Source: Polaromonas sp. 39-63-25 (GTDB lineage: Bacteria > Pseudomonadota > Gammaproteobacteria > Burkholderiales > Burkholderiaceae_C). From it: a stretch of DNA of 64,000 nucleotides. The notes beneath the pieces are model-generated. The model ran no database searches, was not told where the DNA came from, and saw nothing but the letters and a program-made list of their open reading frames with translations. Positions 7,043-16,270 of this stretch are shown here, one piece after another (the stretch's first letter is position 1; every line of letters begins with the position of its first letter). Both the position numbers and the translations under genes were made by a program. The stretch covers positions 29,472 to 93,471 of the forward strand of contig NZ_NCJH01000013.1 of assembly GCF_002278925.1 (NCBI RefSeq), given 5' to 3'.

Positions 7043-9268
7043 ATGAGGTATTGGCTCAGCATCGTTGTCGCCACACCCGCCCACAGCAGCGTGGCCGGAC
7101 CGCTGACCTATCGGAGCGAGTGGCCGCTTCCGCCGGGAAGCCTGGTGCGCGTTCCGCTGGGCAAACGCGAGGTCCTGGGCGTGGTGTGGGAGGTCTTGCC
7201 GGACAGCGGCGACCTGCCGGAAAGCCAGTCCAAAGCGGTGCTGGGCGCGCTGGACGGCCTGGCGCCCCTGTCGGCCACCTGGCGGCGGCTGGTCGGTTTC
7301 ACCGCCAGCTACTACCAGCGTTCCATTGGCGAAGTGGCCCTGGCCGCCCTGCCGCCGCAATTGCGCGAACTGAGCACCGTGCAGCTGGCACGCCGGCTCA
7401 AGCGGCCGGTGGCCCCCGCGCCGGACACCCCGGACACTACAGATTTAATAGCACTCAGCGCAGAGCAGGAAAGGGCTATCGCCGAATTTGATGCAGATAC
7501 CCGGCCGGCCCTGCTGTTTGGCGCGACCGGCAGCGGCAAGACCGAGGTGTATCTGCGTGCCGCCGCCAAGGTGCTGGCCGGCGACGCCAGCGCCCAGGTG
7601 CTGGTGATGGTGCCCGAAATCAACCTGACGCCGCAGCTGCAGGCGCGTTTCGAGGAACGTTTTGCCCACCTCGGCAAGGCCCAGGTGGTGGCGCTGCACA
7701 GCGGCCTGACACCCGCACAGCGGCTCAACAGCTGGCTCGTCGCCCACGCCGGCCAAGCGCGGCTGGTGCTGGGCACCCGCATGGCAATTTTTGCCTCGCT
7801 GCCGAATCTGCGCCTGATCGTCGTCGACGAGGAACACGACCCCAGCTACAAGCAGCAGGAAGGCGCGCGTTATTCGGCGCGCGATCTGGCGGTTTACCGC
7901 GCGATGCTGGAAAGCGCACGATCACAGGCAGGCGACAGTGAGAGCGCGGAGGCTTTTCCCTTGCCAGCCGGGGCCGCGGAACCGGCTTTGCCGGGCCGCA
8001 GGCGCAGCGCCCCCCCGGGGGGCAGCGCAGTACACGAAGCGACAAGCGTGGGGGCCTGTCGCGTCCTGCTGGGTTCTGCCACGCCTTCGCTGGAAAGCTG
8101 GCAGGCCACCGTGGTGGGCCGCTACCAGCGCCTGACCATGAACGAACGGATAGGCGGCGCGGAACAACAGGGCAGCCTGCCGGCCGTCCGGCTGGTCGAC
8201 ATGAACCACCAGCCCAAACACTGCACGATCGCGCCGCCGCTGCTGGACGCGATAGCCCAGCGCATCGCGCGCGGCGAGCAGTCGCTGATCTTCCTGAACC
8301 GGCGCGGTTACGCCCCGGTGCTGGCCTGCCACGACTGCGGCTGGAAAAGCGAGTGCCCGCACTGCAGCGCCTTCCGGGTCTTCCACAAGATAGACCGCAC
8401 CTTGCGCTGCCACCACTGCGGCTTCACCGAACGCGTGCCGCGCGCCTGCCCGGCCTGCGGCAACATCGACATCGCGCCTGTGGGCAAGGGCACGGAGCGG
8501 CTGGAAGAACACATCGCCGAGTTGCTGGCGGGGGTGACTCGCCCCGACGGCAGCCCCCTGCGCATCGCCCGCATCGACGCCGACACCACCCGCCTGAAGG
8601 GCGCGCTCGAATCGCAGCTGGCCAGCGTGCATGCGCGCGAGGTCGATGTGCTGGTCGGCACGCAGATGATTGCCAAGGGCCATGACTTTCGCCACATCAC
8701 GCTGGTCGCGGCGATCAACCCTGACGGCGCCTTGTTCTCCAGCGATTTCCGCGCGCCCGAGCGCCTGTTCGGCCTGCTCATGCAGGCCGCCGGGCGCGCC
8801 GGGCGTGATGCCGACCATGGTGAGGCCAGCGAGATGTGGGTGCAGACTTTCCATCCGCAACACCCGCTGTTCGCTGCGCTGAAAAAACACGACTACCCGG
8901 CGTTTGCGGCGCAGGAACTCAAGGAGCGCGAAGCGGCCGGCATGTCGCCCTTCGGCTTTTCAGCCCTGGTACGCGCCGAGGCCCGGGACCAGGCCGTGGC
9001 CCAGGGTTTTCTGAATGCCGCGGCAGCGGCCGCGCAGACGCAGCAACTGCCCGGCCACGATGCCGTCACGCCTTACCCGGCCGTGCCCATGACCATCCAG
9101 CGGGTGGCCAACATCGAGCGCGCGCAGATGCTGGTCGAAAGCCCCTCGCGCGCGGCGCTGCAGCGTTTCCTGGCGGCCTGGCAGCCGCTGCTGCACCAGA
9201 CCCGGCAACAGGGCGACTTCAAAAGCCTGGTGCGCTGGGCCATCGACGTGGACCCCCTGGCCATATAA
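7043..9268 (+). CDS. priA: primosomal replication restart helicase PriA
   Basis: A 741-residue 3'-5' superfamily 2 DNA helicase that restarts collapsed forks. An N-terminal 3'-DNA-binding domain (about 1-110) is followed by Walker A GATGSGKTE (about residue 159), the DEEHD Walker B box (about 261), LLGSATPSLESW, the zinc-binding cysteine cluster CHDCGWKSECPHC / CHHCG / CPACG (about 430-475) and helicase motifs V-VI (GTQMIAKGHDF, QAAGRAGR). The odd feature is about 45 extra residues between the DEEHD segment and LLGSATPSLE, encoded largely by an inverted copy of the dispersed GC-rich repeat found on both sides of the gene. The reading frame stays open. Confidence 0.95.
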   Translation: MRYWLSIVVATPAHSSVAGPLTYRSEWPLPPGSLVRVPLGKREVLGVVWEVLPDSGDLPESQSKAVLGALDGLAPLSATWRRLVGFTASYYQRSIGEVALAALPPQLRELSTVQLARRLKRPVAPAPDTPDTTDLIALSAEQERAIAEFDADTRPALLFGATGSGKTEVYLRAAAKVLAGDASAQVLVMVPEINLTPQLQARFEERFAHLGKAQVVALHSGLTPAQRLNSWLVAHAGQARLVLGTRMAIFASLPNLRLIVVDEEHDPSYKQQEGARYSARDLAVYRAMLESARSQAGDSESAEAFPLPAGAAEPALPGRRRSAPPGGSAVHEATSVGACRVLLGSATPSLESWQATVVGRYQRLTMNERIGGAEQQGSLPAVRLVDMNHQPKHCTIAPPLLDAIAQRIARGEQSLIFLNRRGYAPVLACHDCGWKSECPHCSAFRVFHKIDRTLRCHHCGFTERVPRACPACGNIDIAPVGKGTERLEEHIAELLAGVTRPDGSPLRIARIDADTTRLKGALESQLASVHAREVDVLVGTQMIAKGHDFRHITLVAAINPDGALFSSDFRAPERLFGLLMQAAGRAGRDADHGEASEMWVQTFHPQHPLFAALKKHDYPAFAAQELKEREAAGMSPFGFSALVRAEARDQAVAQGFLNAAAAAAQTQQLPGHDAVTPYPAVPMTIQRVANIERAQMLVESPSRAALQRFLAAWQPLLHQTRQQGDFKSLVRWAIDVDPLAI
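7963..8062 (-). repeat. dispersed GC-rich repeat, copy B, inside priA
   Basis: On the minus strand this reads GGCCCCCACGCTTGTCGCTT, then CTGCCCCCCGGGGGG, GCTGCGCCTGCGG and CCGGCAAAGCCGG, and ends CCGCGGCCCCGGC. That is the same element as at 5396-5485 and 9269-9446. It is translated as part of PriA (about residues 307-340) without a stop. Confidence 0.8.
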
Positions 9269-9446
9269 CGCCCCCACGCTTGTCGCTTCGCGTACTGCGC
9301 GAGGCCTTGCAGGCCGCCGCTCGCCGGAGGCTTCGCTTCTGTCGCCTGTCCAAACCTGCGCCGGCAGGTTTGGAGCCGCAGGCTCCAGCCCCTCGGGGGC
9401 GCTGCGCCTGCGGGCCGGCGGAGCCGGACCCGCGGCCCCGGCTGGT
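9269..9446. repeat. dispersed GC-rich repeat, copy C, longer form
   Basis: Starts immediately after the priA stop with CGCCCCCACGCTTGTCGCTT and ends GGAGCCGGACCCGCGGCCCCGGCTGGT. Compared with copies A and B it carries an internal extension with two perfect hairpins: AAACCTGC/GCAGGTTT (9352-9371) and, just after, TGGAGCC/GGCTCCA. It fills the convergent gap between priA and the AEC transporter gene, so it may also act as a bidirectional transcription stop. Confidence 0.75.
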
Positions 9447-9469
9447 CTGAAGAGGCTTCTGCGGGAGCC

Positions 9470-10423
9470 TCAGGTCAGCAGTGCGACGGCGCCTGAAAAA
9501 GTGAAAAACGCCAGCACCGTCGACACCAGAATGATGCGCGCGATGCGCCCGTTGTTGGCGCCGAAACGTTCGGCCAGCAGCGACACGTTGCTGGCGCTTG
9601 GCAGGGCGGCCACCAGCACGATCACCGTCAGGGCAAAAGGCTGCAGCGGCACGCCGAGCTGGATGGCGCCCAGGCCCATCAAGCCGACCAGCAGCGGGTG
9701 CAGGATCAGCTTGATCAGCGCCACCGGCACATAGTCTCTCAGGGGAATGGTTTCCACGCTGGTCATCTGGGAGCGCGCCAGCACCGCGCCTATGGTGAAC
9801 AGCGCGACCGGCGAGGCGGCGTCGGCCAGCAGGACCACCGTCTGCATGACCGGTGCCGGCAGTGCCAGTCCCAAGCCGGACGACACGGCGCCCAGCAGGA
9901 TCGCCCAGGGCATGGGGTTGAGGGCCACGCCCTTGAGCGCGTTTTTTGCCGCCACCTCCGCGCCATGGATGTCGGCCGAGTCCAGCCGGGACAGGGCGAT
10001 ACACAGCGAACTCGTCACCAGCAGGTCCACCACGATGGTGACGATGGCCGGCCCCGCCGCCTGCGCGCCCAGCAGCGCCACCAGCAGGGGCACGCCCATG
10101 AAACCGGTGTTCGGGAAAGCCGCGACCAGCGCGCCGAAGGACGCATCGTTCCAGCCGATGCGCCGGTTGCGCGTCACGGCAATCGTGAACGCCACCATGA
10201 TCAGCGCGCACAGCAGGTAGACCGCCACCAGCCCGCCGTCGAGCAGTTGCGCCACCGGCGTGTTCGCGCCAAAGCGGTACAACATGCAGGGCAGCGCGAA
10301 ATACAGCACAAAGGTGTTGAGGCCGGGAATTGCGGCCTGCGGCAGCAGCCCGCGCCGCGCCGCCAGGTAGCCACACAGCACCAGCGCGAAGAAGGGAAAG
10401 GTGACCAGGAGAATGCTTAACAC
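9470..10423 (-). CDS. AEC family transporter (auxin efflux carrier-type permease)
   Basis: A polytopic inner-membrane protein of about 317 residues with about ten hydrophobic segments. The N-terminus (LSILLVTFPFFALVLCGYLAARRGLLP), the conserved NTFVLYFALPC and the C-terminal half with GLALPAPVMQTVVLLADAASPVALFTIGA are typical of the AEC family (malonate/auxin-type carriers). Substrate cannot be told. Start is uncertain: the open frame reaches a TTG at 10444 and a GTG at 10438, but the GTG at 10423 gives the N-terminus usual for the family; none has a convincing ribosome site. Confidence 0.8.
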   Translation of the reverse strand: MLSILLVTFPFFALVLCGYLAARRGLLPQAAIPGLNTFVLYFALPCMLYRFGANTPVAQLLDGGLVAVYLLCALIMVAFTIAVTRNRRIGWNDASFGALVAAFPNTGFMGVPLLVALLGAQAAGPAIVTIVVDLLVTSSLCIALSRLDSADIHGAEVAAKNALKGVALNPMPWAILLGAVSSGLGLALPAPVMQTVVLLADAASPVALFTIGAVLARSQMTSVETIPLRDYVPVALIKLILHPLLVGLMGLGAIQLGVPLQPFALTVIVLVAALPSASNVSLLAERFGANNGRIARIILVSTVLAFFTFSGAVALLT

Positions 10424-10558
10424 AGGCCGTATTGTCACCGCCAACGGGGCCGCCCCGCTGACTGGCTATGATGGCCCGCTTGCGTCCACCTTTTCAGCCG
10501 GCCCCGTGGCGGACGGCTGCACCTGCTTGGTCCTTCCCTGCCCGCCCCTCTTCACTGC

Positions 10559-12700
10559 ATGTCGTCCACCCCACCCTCCGCATCGCCCCCGGCCCACGGC
10601 CTCAACCTCGCCCAGCAGGAAGCCGTCAACTACATGCACGGCCCCTGTCTGGTGCTGGCGGGCGCGGGTTCCGGCAAGACACGGGTGATCACGCACAAGA
10701 TTGGCCGCCTGATCCAGGCCGGCTTGCCGCCGCAGGAGATTGCGGCCATCACCTTTACCAACAAGGCCGCGGCAGAAATGCGCGAACGCGCCAAAAAGCT
10801 GATCGGCCAGCCCGCCCGGGGCGTGCTGATCTGCACCTTCCACGCGCTGGGTGTACGCATGTTGCGCCAGGACGGCGAGGTGCTGGGGCTGAAAAAGCAG
10901 TTTTCCATCCTGGACAGCGACGACGTGACCAGCATCCTCAAGGACGCCGGCGGCAGCACCGACGCCGCCACGGCGCGTCAATGGCAGTGGACCATCAGCG
11001 CCTGGAAAAACAGCGGCCTGAACGCGGCCCAGGCCGAAGCCCAGGCGGCCACCGACGAGGACCGCCTGGTGGCCCGCGTCATGGCGCGTTACGAAGAGCG
11101 CCTGACGGCCTACCAGAGCGTGGACTTTGACGACCTGATCGGGCTGCCGCTCAAGCTGCTGCGCGAGCATGACGCCGTGCGCGACAAATGGCAGGCCTCG
11201 ATGGGCCATGTGCTGGTCGATGAATACCAGGACACCAACGCCACGCAGTACGAGGTGCTCAAGCTGCTGGTTGGCGCGCGCGGCCGCTTCACCGCCGTGG
11301 GCGACGACGACCAGTCGATTTATGGCTGGCGCGGCGCCACGCTGGACAACCTGAAAAAGCTGCCGCTGGACTACCCTCAGCTCAAGGTGGTCAAGCTCGA
11401 GCAGAACTACCGCTCCACCAGCGCCATCCTGCGCGCGGCCAACAACGTGATTGCGCCCAACCCCAAGCTGTTTCCGAAGACGCTGTTCAGCGAACTGGGT
11501 GAAGGTGAACCGGTGCGCGTGGTCGATTGCGACAGCGAGGAGCACGAAGCCGAACGTGTGGTGGCACGCATCCAGAGCCTGCGCGCCGAAGGCACGCTGC
11601 AGGCCGTAGGCGGCCAGCACAAGGAGTGGGGCGACTTCTGCGTGCTGTACCGCGCCAACCACATGGCCAAGCCGTTTGAAAAGGCCTTTCGCAAGGCCAA
11701 CATTCCCTACAAGGTCTCGGGCGGCCAAAGCTTTTTCGACCGCGCCGAGATCAAGGACCTGTGCAGCTGGATGGTGCTGATGGTCAACAACGACAACAAC
11801 GCGGCCTTCATCCGCGCCATCAAGACGCCCAAGCGCGGCATTGGCCACACCACGCTGGGTGCGCTGAGCACCTTTGCCGAGCAGTACAAGCTGAGCCTGT
11901 TCGAGTCGCTGTTCAGCAGCTCCCTGGGGGCGGTGCTGCCGGCCAAGGCGGTCGGCTCGCTGCATGAATTCGGCCGCTACCTCAACGACCTGGAATACCG
12001 CGCCAGACGCACGGTGGGCGCCGAGGATGCACGCGCTTTCCTCACCACCTGGCTCAAGGAAATCGACTACGAAAAACACATCTACGACAGCGAGGACAGC
12101 GAGAAAGTCGCCGCCGCGCGCTGGACCAACGTGATGGATTTCTGCGACTGGATGGCGCAGCGTTGCGGCGGGCAGATCGACGACAGCTCCGGCGCGGTGG
12201 TGGCTGCCGAAACCAAGACCATGCTGGAGGTCGTGCAGACGATTGCCCTGCTGTCGACCATCAGCGAACGCGAAGGCGACCAGAACGTGGTGACACTGTC
12301 CACGCTGCACGCGGCCAAGGGGCTGGAGTGGCCGCATGTGGTGCTGGCCGGCGTGAACGAGGGCCTGCTGCCTTTCAAGCTCGATGACGACGACGGCACA
12401 GATGCGGCCAGGACCGAGAACATCGCGCAGCGCCTCGAGGAAGAGCGCCGCCTGATGTACGTGGGCATCACCCGGGCCCAGTACACGCTGGCGGTCAACT
12501 GGCTGCGCCGGCGCAAAAAAGGACGCGACACCGTCGCCGGCATCCCCAGCCGTTTTATTGCCGAGATGGGTCTGGACAAGGCCACGGTCCGGGAAGACCC
12601 GCGTGAAAAAATCAGGGCCCTGCGCGCCGAATTCGCCAAACGCGCCGCCGACAGCGCCGAAGCGAACCAGCTCGCCGAGGCGGCCCGGGACGCTGGTTAA
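10559..12700 (+). CDS. rep: ATP-dependent DNA helicase Rep (UvrD/PcrA superfamily)
   Basis: A 713-residue superfamily 1A 3'-5' helicase. Q motif LNLAQQEAVNY, Walker A GAGSGKT (about residues 36-42), TFHALGVRMLR, Walker B VDEYQDTN (about 221-228), DDDQSIYGWRGA, EQNYRSTS and the C-terminal VTLSTLHAAKGLEW and EERRLMYVGITRA motifs are all present. The sequence SFFDRAEIKDL and PKRGIGHTTLGAL resembles Rep more than UvrD. Length is slightly above E. coli Rep, with a serine/proline-rich N-terminal leader. Confidence 0.93.
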   Translation: MSSTPPSASPPAHGLNLAQQEAVNYMHGPCLVLAGAGSGKTRVITHKIGRLIQAGLPPQEIAAITFTNKAAAEMRERAKKLIGQPARGVLICTFHALGVRMLRQDGEVLGLKKQFSILDSDDVTSILKDAGGSTDAATARQWQWTISAWKNSGLNAAQAEAQAATDEDRLVARVMARYEERLTAYQSVDFDDLIGLPLKLLREHDAVRDKWQASMGHVLVDEYQDTNATQYEVLKLLVGARGRFTAVGDDDQSIYGWRGATLDNLKKLPLDYPQLKVVKLEQNYRSTSAILRAANNVIAPNPKLFPKTLFSELGEGEPVRVVDCDSEEHEAERVVARIQSLRAEGTLQAVGGQHKEWGDFCVLYRANHMAKPFEKAFRKANIPYKVSGGQSFFDRAEIKDLCSWMVLMVNNDNNAAFIRAIKTPKRGIGHTTLGALSTFAEQYKLSLFESLFSSSLGAVLPAKAVGSLHEFGRYLNDLEYRARRTVGAEDARAFLTTWLKEIDYEKHIYDSEDSEKVAAARWTNVMDFCDWMAQRCGGQIDDSSGAVVAAETKTMLEVVQTIALLSTISEREGDQNVVTLSTLHAAKGLEWPHVVLAGVNEGLLPFKLDDDDGTDAARTENIAQRLEEERRLMYVGITRAQYTLAVNWLRRRKKGRDTVAGIPSRFIAEMGLDKATVREDPREKIRALRAEFAKRAADSAEANQLAEAARDAG

Positions 12701-12720
12701 GCCCTTCTATTGCACACCCG

Positions 12721-13260
12721 ATGAAAAAATCACCTTCGCTCACATTTGCTCTGTTTTTTATAGCTGTCAGCGCCCTGTCCATGAGGGCCTATGGCCAAAA
12801 TGATACGCGACAACAGTCTGGACCGGCCAGTCCGGCGGTTGCGGCCTCCTGCCCACCCGTCCAACAATTCAAGCCCGCGCAAATCCATGGGACATGGCGG
12901 GCCCGGTTCACGCCTGCACCGGCGGGTCTGCCCGCTGACGCCACCCTGCAACTCCAGCGGCACGCCGAATTCAGCGAGAGCGTGGCCGGCTTCGTCAACC
13001 GCGAGCTGGCCCCCACAGCCGGCAAACCCGCCCAGGGCGGCCACGCCGCCAGGGCGCAGCTGGCCGGCGATCTGGAAGACGGGTACCTGACCCTCGACGA
13101 GTCCTCCAACGGCATCAGCATCACCGGAGCCTGGAACGGCAAAATGGTGGAAGGCACATGCGGAAGAAAAATCACGGGTACCTGGAAAGACATGAGCAGC
13201 AGCGCGCCGCCCGACGCGCCCGATGTGCCGTTCACACTGGAAAGGTTGTCCGGATGGTAG
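12721..13260 (+). CDS. hypothetical exported protein
   Basis: A 179-residue protein with a signal peptide (hydrophobic run FALFFIAVSALSM, probable cleavage after AYG). The mature part contains a repeated-looking beta pattern: IHGTWRARFTP near the start, and GISITGAWNGKMVEGTCGRKITGTWKDM in the second half, with two cysteines. I do not recognise the family. Its end overlaps the start of pldA (ATGGTAG), so it is translationally coupled to an outer-membrane phospholipase and may act with it in the envelope. The DNA for the signal peptide contains a TTTTATAGC motif. Confidence 0.65.
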   Translation: MKKSPSLTFALFFIAVSALSMRAYGQNDTRQQSGPASPAVAASCPPVQQFKPAQIHGTWRARFTPAPAGLPADATLQLQRHAEFSESVAGFVNRELAPTAGKPAQGGHAARAQLAGDLEDGYLTLDESSNGISITGAWNGKMVEGTCGRKITGTWKDMSSSAPPDAPDVPFTLERLSGW

Positions 13261-14468
13261 TCATCATCACACCCGAACGCAGGCGCCTTGCCGCACCGTG
13301 GCTGTATGCCGCGCTGCTGGTCGCGGGCGCGGCGCAGGCCCAGACCGGCAGCACCGGCCCCACCGTGCAGGAGCGCAACAACCGCCAGGGCTGGCAGGCC
13401 TGCCACGCCATGAGCGGTGATGCCGCTGCGCAACTGGCCTGTTTCAAGAACTGGGCAGTCTCGCAATTGCCGGCGGACACGCCGCCGCCCAGCCTGACCA
13501 CCGCACCGGCCAATGCCGACACCGGGCAAAAGTCTGCCGAGGTCCTGCTGCTGCCGGCCATGAACACCGAAGCCCCGGATGGCAAGAAAATCGGCTGCCG
13601 CAACACCAAGTACTCCGAGTTGTCCCGCTTCTGGGAGCTGCAGCGCGGCAGCGACTGCGACACCTTCGGCCTGCGCGGCTACCGCCCCATCAGCGTGATG
13701 TGGTCGGGATCGAACAGCATCAACAACCAGCCGAGCTCGGAGGCACCGGGCTACTCGGCGAGCACGCCCTCCAACTACAGACGCAACGAGACCCGGCTTC
13801 AGCTGTCAGTCCGCACAAAACTCGCCAAGGGCATGCTGGCCTCGGGCGGCGACGATGAATCCGGCATCGATTCGCTGTGGTTCGGCTATACGCAGCAAAG
13901 CTACTGGCAGCTGTTCAACAGCGCGGCTTCGCGGCCGTTCCGGACCACCGACCACGAGCCCGAGCTGGTGTACATCTATCCACACCAGATCGATCTGGCC
14001 GGCGGCTGGAAGTACCGGCTCAGCGGCCTCGGCCTGAACCACCAGTCCAACGGCCAGGGTCTGCCGCAGTCACGCAGCTGGAACCGGGTCTACCTGATGG
14101 GCGCAGCCGAAAAGGAACTGGGCGGCGACAGCCGGCTGGACCTGCAGGCACGCGTCTGGCAACGCGTGCGCGAACGCTCGGGGCAGGACGAAAACCCCGG
14201 CATCTCCGACTACATCGGCCGGGCCGAGCTGGCCGGGCACTGGCAAATCAACCGCACGCACACCCTGGGCCTGACGCTGCGCCATTCGCTCAAATCCGAA
14301 GCGCGCGGATCGGCCCGGCTGGAATGGATGAAGGCGTCCACCTCGATTGCCGACAGCGCCGCCCTGCGTTACCACGTGCAACTGTTCAGCGGCTACGGCG
14401 ACAGCCTGGTCGACTACAACCGCCGCCGCACGGTGCTCAGCGTCGGGCTGAGCCTGGTGGACTGGTAG
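13254..14468 (+). CDS. pldA: outer-membrane phospholipase A (OMPLA)
   Basis: A 404-residue outer-membrane beta-barrel phospholipase A1. The N-terminal signal ends AQA, followed by a cysteine-containing extension not found in E. coli PldA. The family core is clear: LWFGYTQQSYWQLFN, SRPFRTTDHEPELVYIYP and the catalytic GLNHQSNGQ with His and Ser (about residues 263-265), then SRSWNRVYL. The start at 13254 was chosen because it overlaps the stop of the upstream gene and gives a proper signal peptide; the upstream extension lies inside that gene. Confidence 0.92.
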   Translation: MVVIITPERRRLAAPWLYAALLVAGAAQAQTGSTGPTVQERNNRQGWQACHAMSGDAAAQLACFKNWAVSQLPADTPPPSLTTAPANADTGQKSAEVLLLPAMNTEAPDGKKIGCRNTKYSELSRFWELQRGSDCDTFGLRGYRPISVMWSGSNSINNQPSSEAPGYSASTPSNYRRNETRLQLSVRTKLAKGMLASGGDDESGIDSLWFGYTQQSYWQLFNSAASRPFRTTDHEPELVYIYPHQIDLAGGWKYRLSGLGLNHQSNGQGLPQSRSWNRVYLMGAAEKELGGDSRLDLQARVWQRVRERSGQDENPGISDYIGRAELAGHWQINRTHTLGLTLRHSLKSEARGSARLEWMKASTSIADSAALRYHVQLFSGYGDSLVDYNRRRTVLSVGLSLVDW

Positions 14469-14674
14469 CGGGCTGACAGGCGCGCGGGGTGTCGGGCAAG
14501 CGCAAGCTGTTTGAACCTGCCGACCTGCCGGCCTGAGTCGGCACTGCGTCGCACCGGCACGCCGTATCCGCTACAGTTTTGATAGCCTCCTGCGCCCGCC
14601 AACAAAGGGCCAGTGGCCTGTTTTATATATAAAAACCGGGTCCCACCGGAAGCAGATCCCGGGACGCGTTGACA
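14469..14674. other. convergent pldA / effector-candidate intergenic region
   Basis: Contains a TTTTGATAGC dispersed motif near 14576 and a perfect 14-base palindrome TTTTATATATAAAA at 14621-14634 followed by CCGGGTCCCACCGG. The base composition is unusual for the window, but no gene is visible. It may terminate transcription from both sides. Confidence 0.4.
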
Positions 14675-16270
14675 TCACTCGATACGCGGTGGGAGCGCTG
14701 CCCTGCTCGCTGCCGAAAATTCCGGCAGAGCCACACCCATCCTCTGCGCCGCAGCGAGAGCCGCCGGCTTCACAGGACGGGGTGGCAAGGGCGGGGCAGC
14801 CCGCACCGGCAGCGGCGCAGCAGGACGGGGCGGCAGGGGCGGCGGCACCACACGCCCGCCCGAGCGCAGCAAAGTGGGCGGCGGCGGGTTGTCACTGCCA
14901 AAACCCACAATGCGCGAGCGGTCCACCTGCGGCAGCGGCGTCTTCGAGGCGTCCGTGGTGACCATGTCGATCATGCCGTCCGTCACATGCTGCTTGAGGT
15001 TGCTGGCTTTTTCGCTGGCGCTCATTTTTTCCCAGGCAGCCAGCTTGATGCCCTTGTGGTTTTGCATGCCTGGAATTTCAAACCGGGAGCCCCGGACAAA
15101 CTGGCCGGCCTTGGCGATCACGGGTTTGACAGCGGCGACCAGGCGGTCTGCATCAACCACGAAGTTGGGCGTGCCGAAGTCGGCGACAGCCATGTTGATG
15201 AGTGTGCTGTGATCCTGCACGGCCACGTAATAGCAGCCCAGCAGCGGGCAGCTGCGGAACAGGCTCAGGTCCAGCGTGCCCTGGGCCAGCAGCCGGTTGG
15301 CCCTCTGGACCTCTTCACAATCCTGCACAAACTCGACGATGTGCTGGATCGCCTTGGCGATGGTCTCGGCGAGTCCAATCGCCGGGCCGCTGGCCGCGCC
15401 CAGGTCCAGCGCGCTGCACAGGGTCTTGGCGGTGAAGGCCGCGCCTGCAATCGCGGTCGTTGCCATGGTGGAGTTGATTTCCCGATCGATCAGCACCTCG
15501 AGCGCCTGAAAAGCAGCCAGCGGGTCGCCCGCCGCAATCGCGTAGGTGCCGACTTCATGCATTTGCGCGGCCTGCCACTTGCCGTACACGATCTTGCCCA
15601 CGCCCACCGCCGTGTCGCTCGCCGAGGCAATGATGCCCAGCGCAGGGGCCATGCTCTTGGCAAAGTCGGCGACGCTTCCCAGACCCAGTTCGCGCATGAT
15701 CATCGCGGGGTCCAGGGCGCCGCAAACCGCCTTGACCATCTCGTCGAATTTTTGTGTGATGGCCGTTCCGGCCACGACGTTGACCCCCTGCGCCGTCCGG
15801 GTGCCGGACCGGGTCACATTGATGTCGCGGATATTGGCAGCCGCGCCCTGGGTTTTGGAGAGCAGGGTTTTGATTTCGCTCGCGTGTTTTTTCTTGTTGA
15901 AACTTTTCAGGCTCAGCTCTTTGCCGACGAACATCTCCTTCAGGGCGAGCTGCTGCAGCGTCACCATTTCGCGCATCGCCAGCAGGTCGGTCTCGGTGAG
16001 CCGTCGCTGGTCCACGTTGTTGACTGCCCGGTGCAGGTTGGTGAGCGCGCCTTTCTTGTTGCGCACGCTTTGGGTCCAGTCCTTGCCGCGGCGGCTGTGG
16101 TCGAACCGGTAGTCGTCCAGTGCCTGCTTGATCCTCTGCCGCGACTGCTCCGACTTGTCGCTGTCGTAGACGAATATCGCGAGGTCGACCGCCTTGAGTT
16201 TGTCGCTGCGCGCGTCGGACCACGAGTAGGTGTCCCGCATCCATGTTTCATGCCAAGGAATTGTTGCCAT
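14675..16270 (-). CDS. T6SS-linked protein of unknown function, candidate effector
   Basis: A 531-residue protein with no family I recognise. The N-terminal 180 residues are charged helices. The middle (about 190-340) is Ala/Gly-rich with long mildly hydrophobic helices such as TTAIAGAAFTAKTLCSALDLGAASGPAIGL. The C-terminus (about 450-515) is strongly proline-rich (PPPPTLL, VVPPPLPPRP, APPLPPRP). No signal peptide. It is the last gene of the T6SS gene run, same strand as tssA and 168 bases after it. The ATG at 16270 (AAGGGGA about 12 bases upstream) is preferred over a GTG at 16330. Effector status is inference from location and architecture. Confidence 0.6.
   Translation of the reverse strand: MATIPWHETWMRDTYSWSDARSDKLKAVDLAIFVYDSDKSEQSRQRIKQALDDYRFDHSRRGKDWTQSVRNKKGALTNLHRAVNNVDQRRLTETDLLAMREMVTLQQLALKEMFVGKELSLKSFNKKKHASEIKTLLSKTQGAAANIRDINVTRSGTRTAQGVNVVAGTAITQKFDEMVKAVCGALDPAMIMRELGLGSVADFAKSMAPALGIIASASDTAVGVGKIVYGKWQAAQMHEVGTYAIAAGDPLAAFQALEVLIDREINSTMATTAIAGAAFTAKTLCSALDLGAASGPAIGLAETIAKAIQHIVEFVQDCEEVQRANRLLAQGTLDLSLFRSCPLLGCYYVAVQDHSTLINMAVADFGTPNFVVDADRLVAAVKPVIAKAGQFVRGSRFEIPGMQNHKGIKLAAWEKMSASEKASNLKQHVTDGMIDMVTTDASKTPLPQVDRSRIVGFGSDNPPPPTLLRSGGRVVPPPLPPRPAAPLPVRAAPPLPPRPVKPAALAAAQRMGVALPEFSAASRAALPPRIE

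Noticed and set aside
10466-12337. 623-residue minus-strand open frame opposite rep
   Set aside because: Antisense shadow of a helicase with complete motifs.
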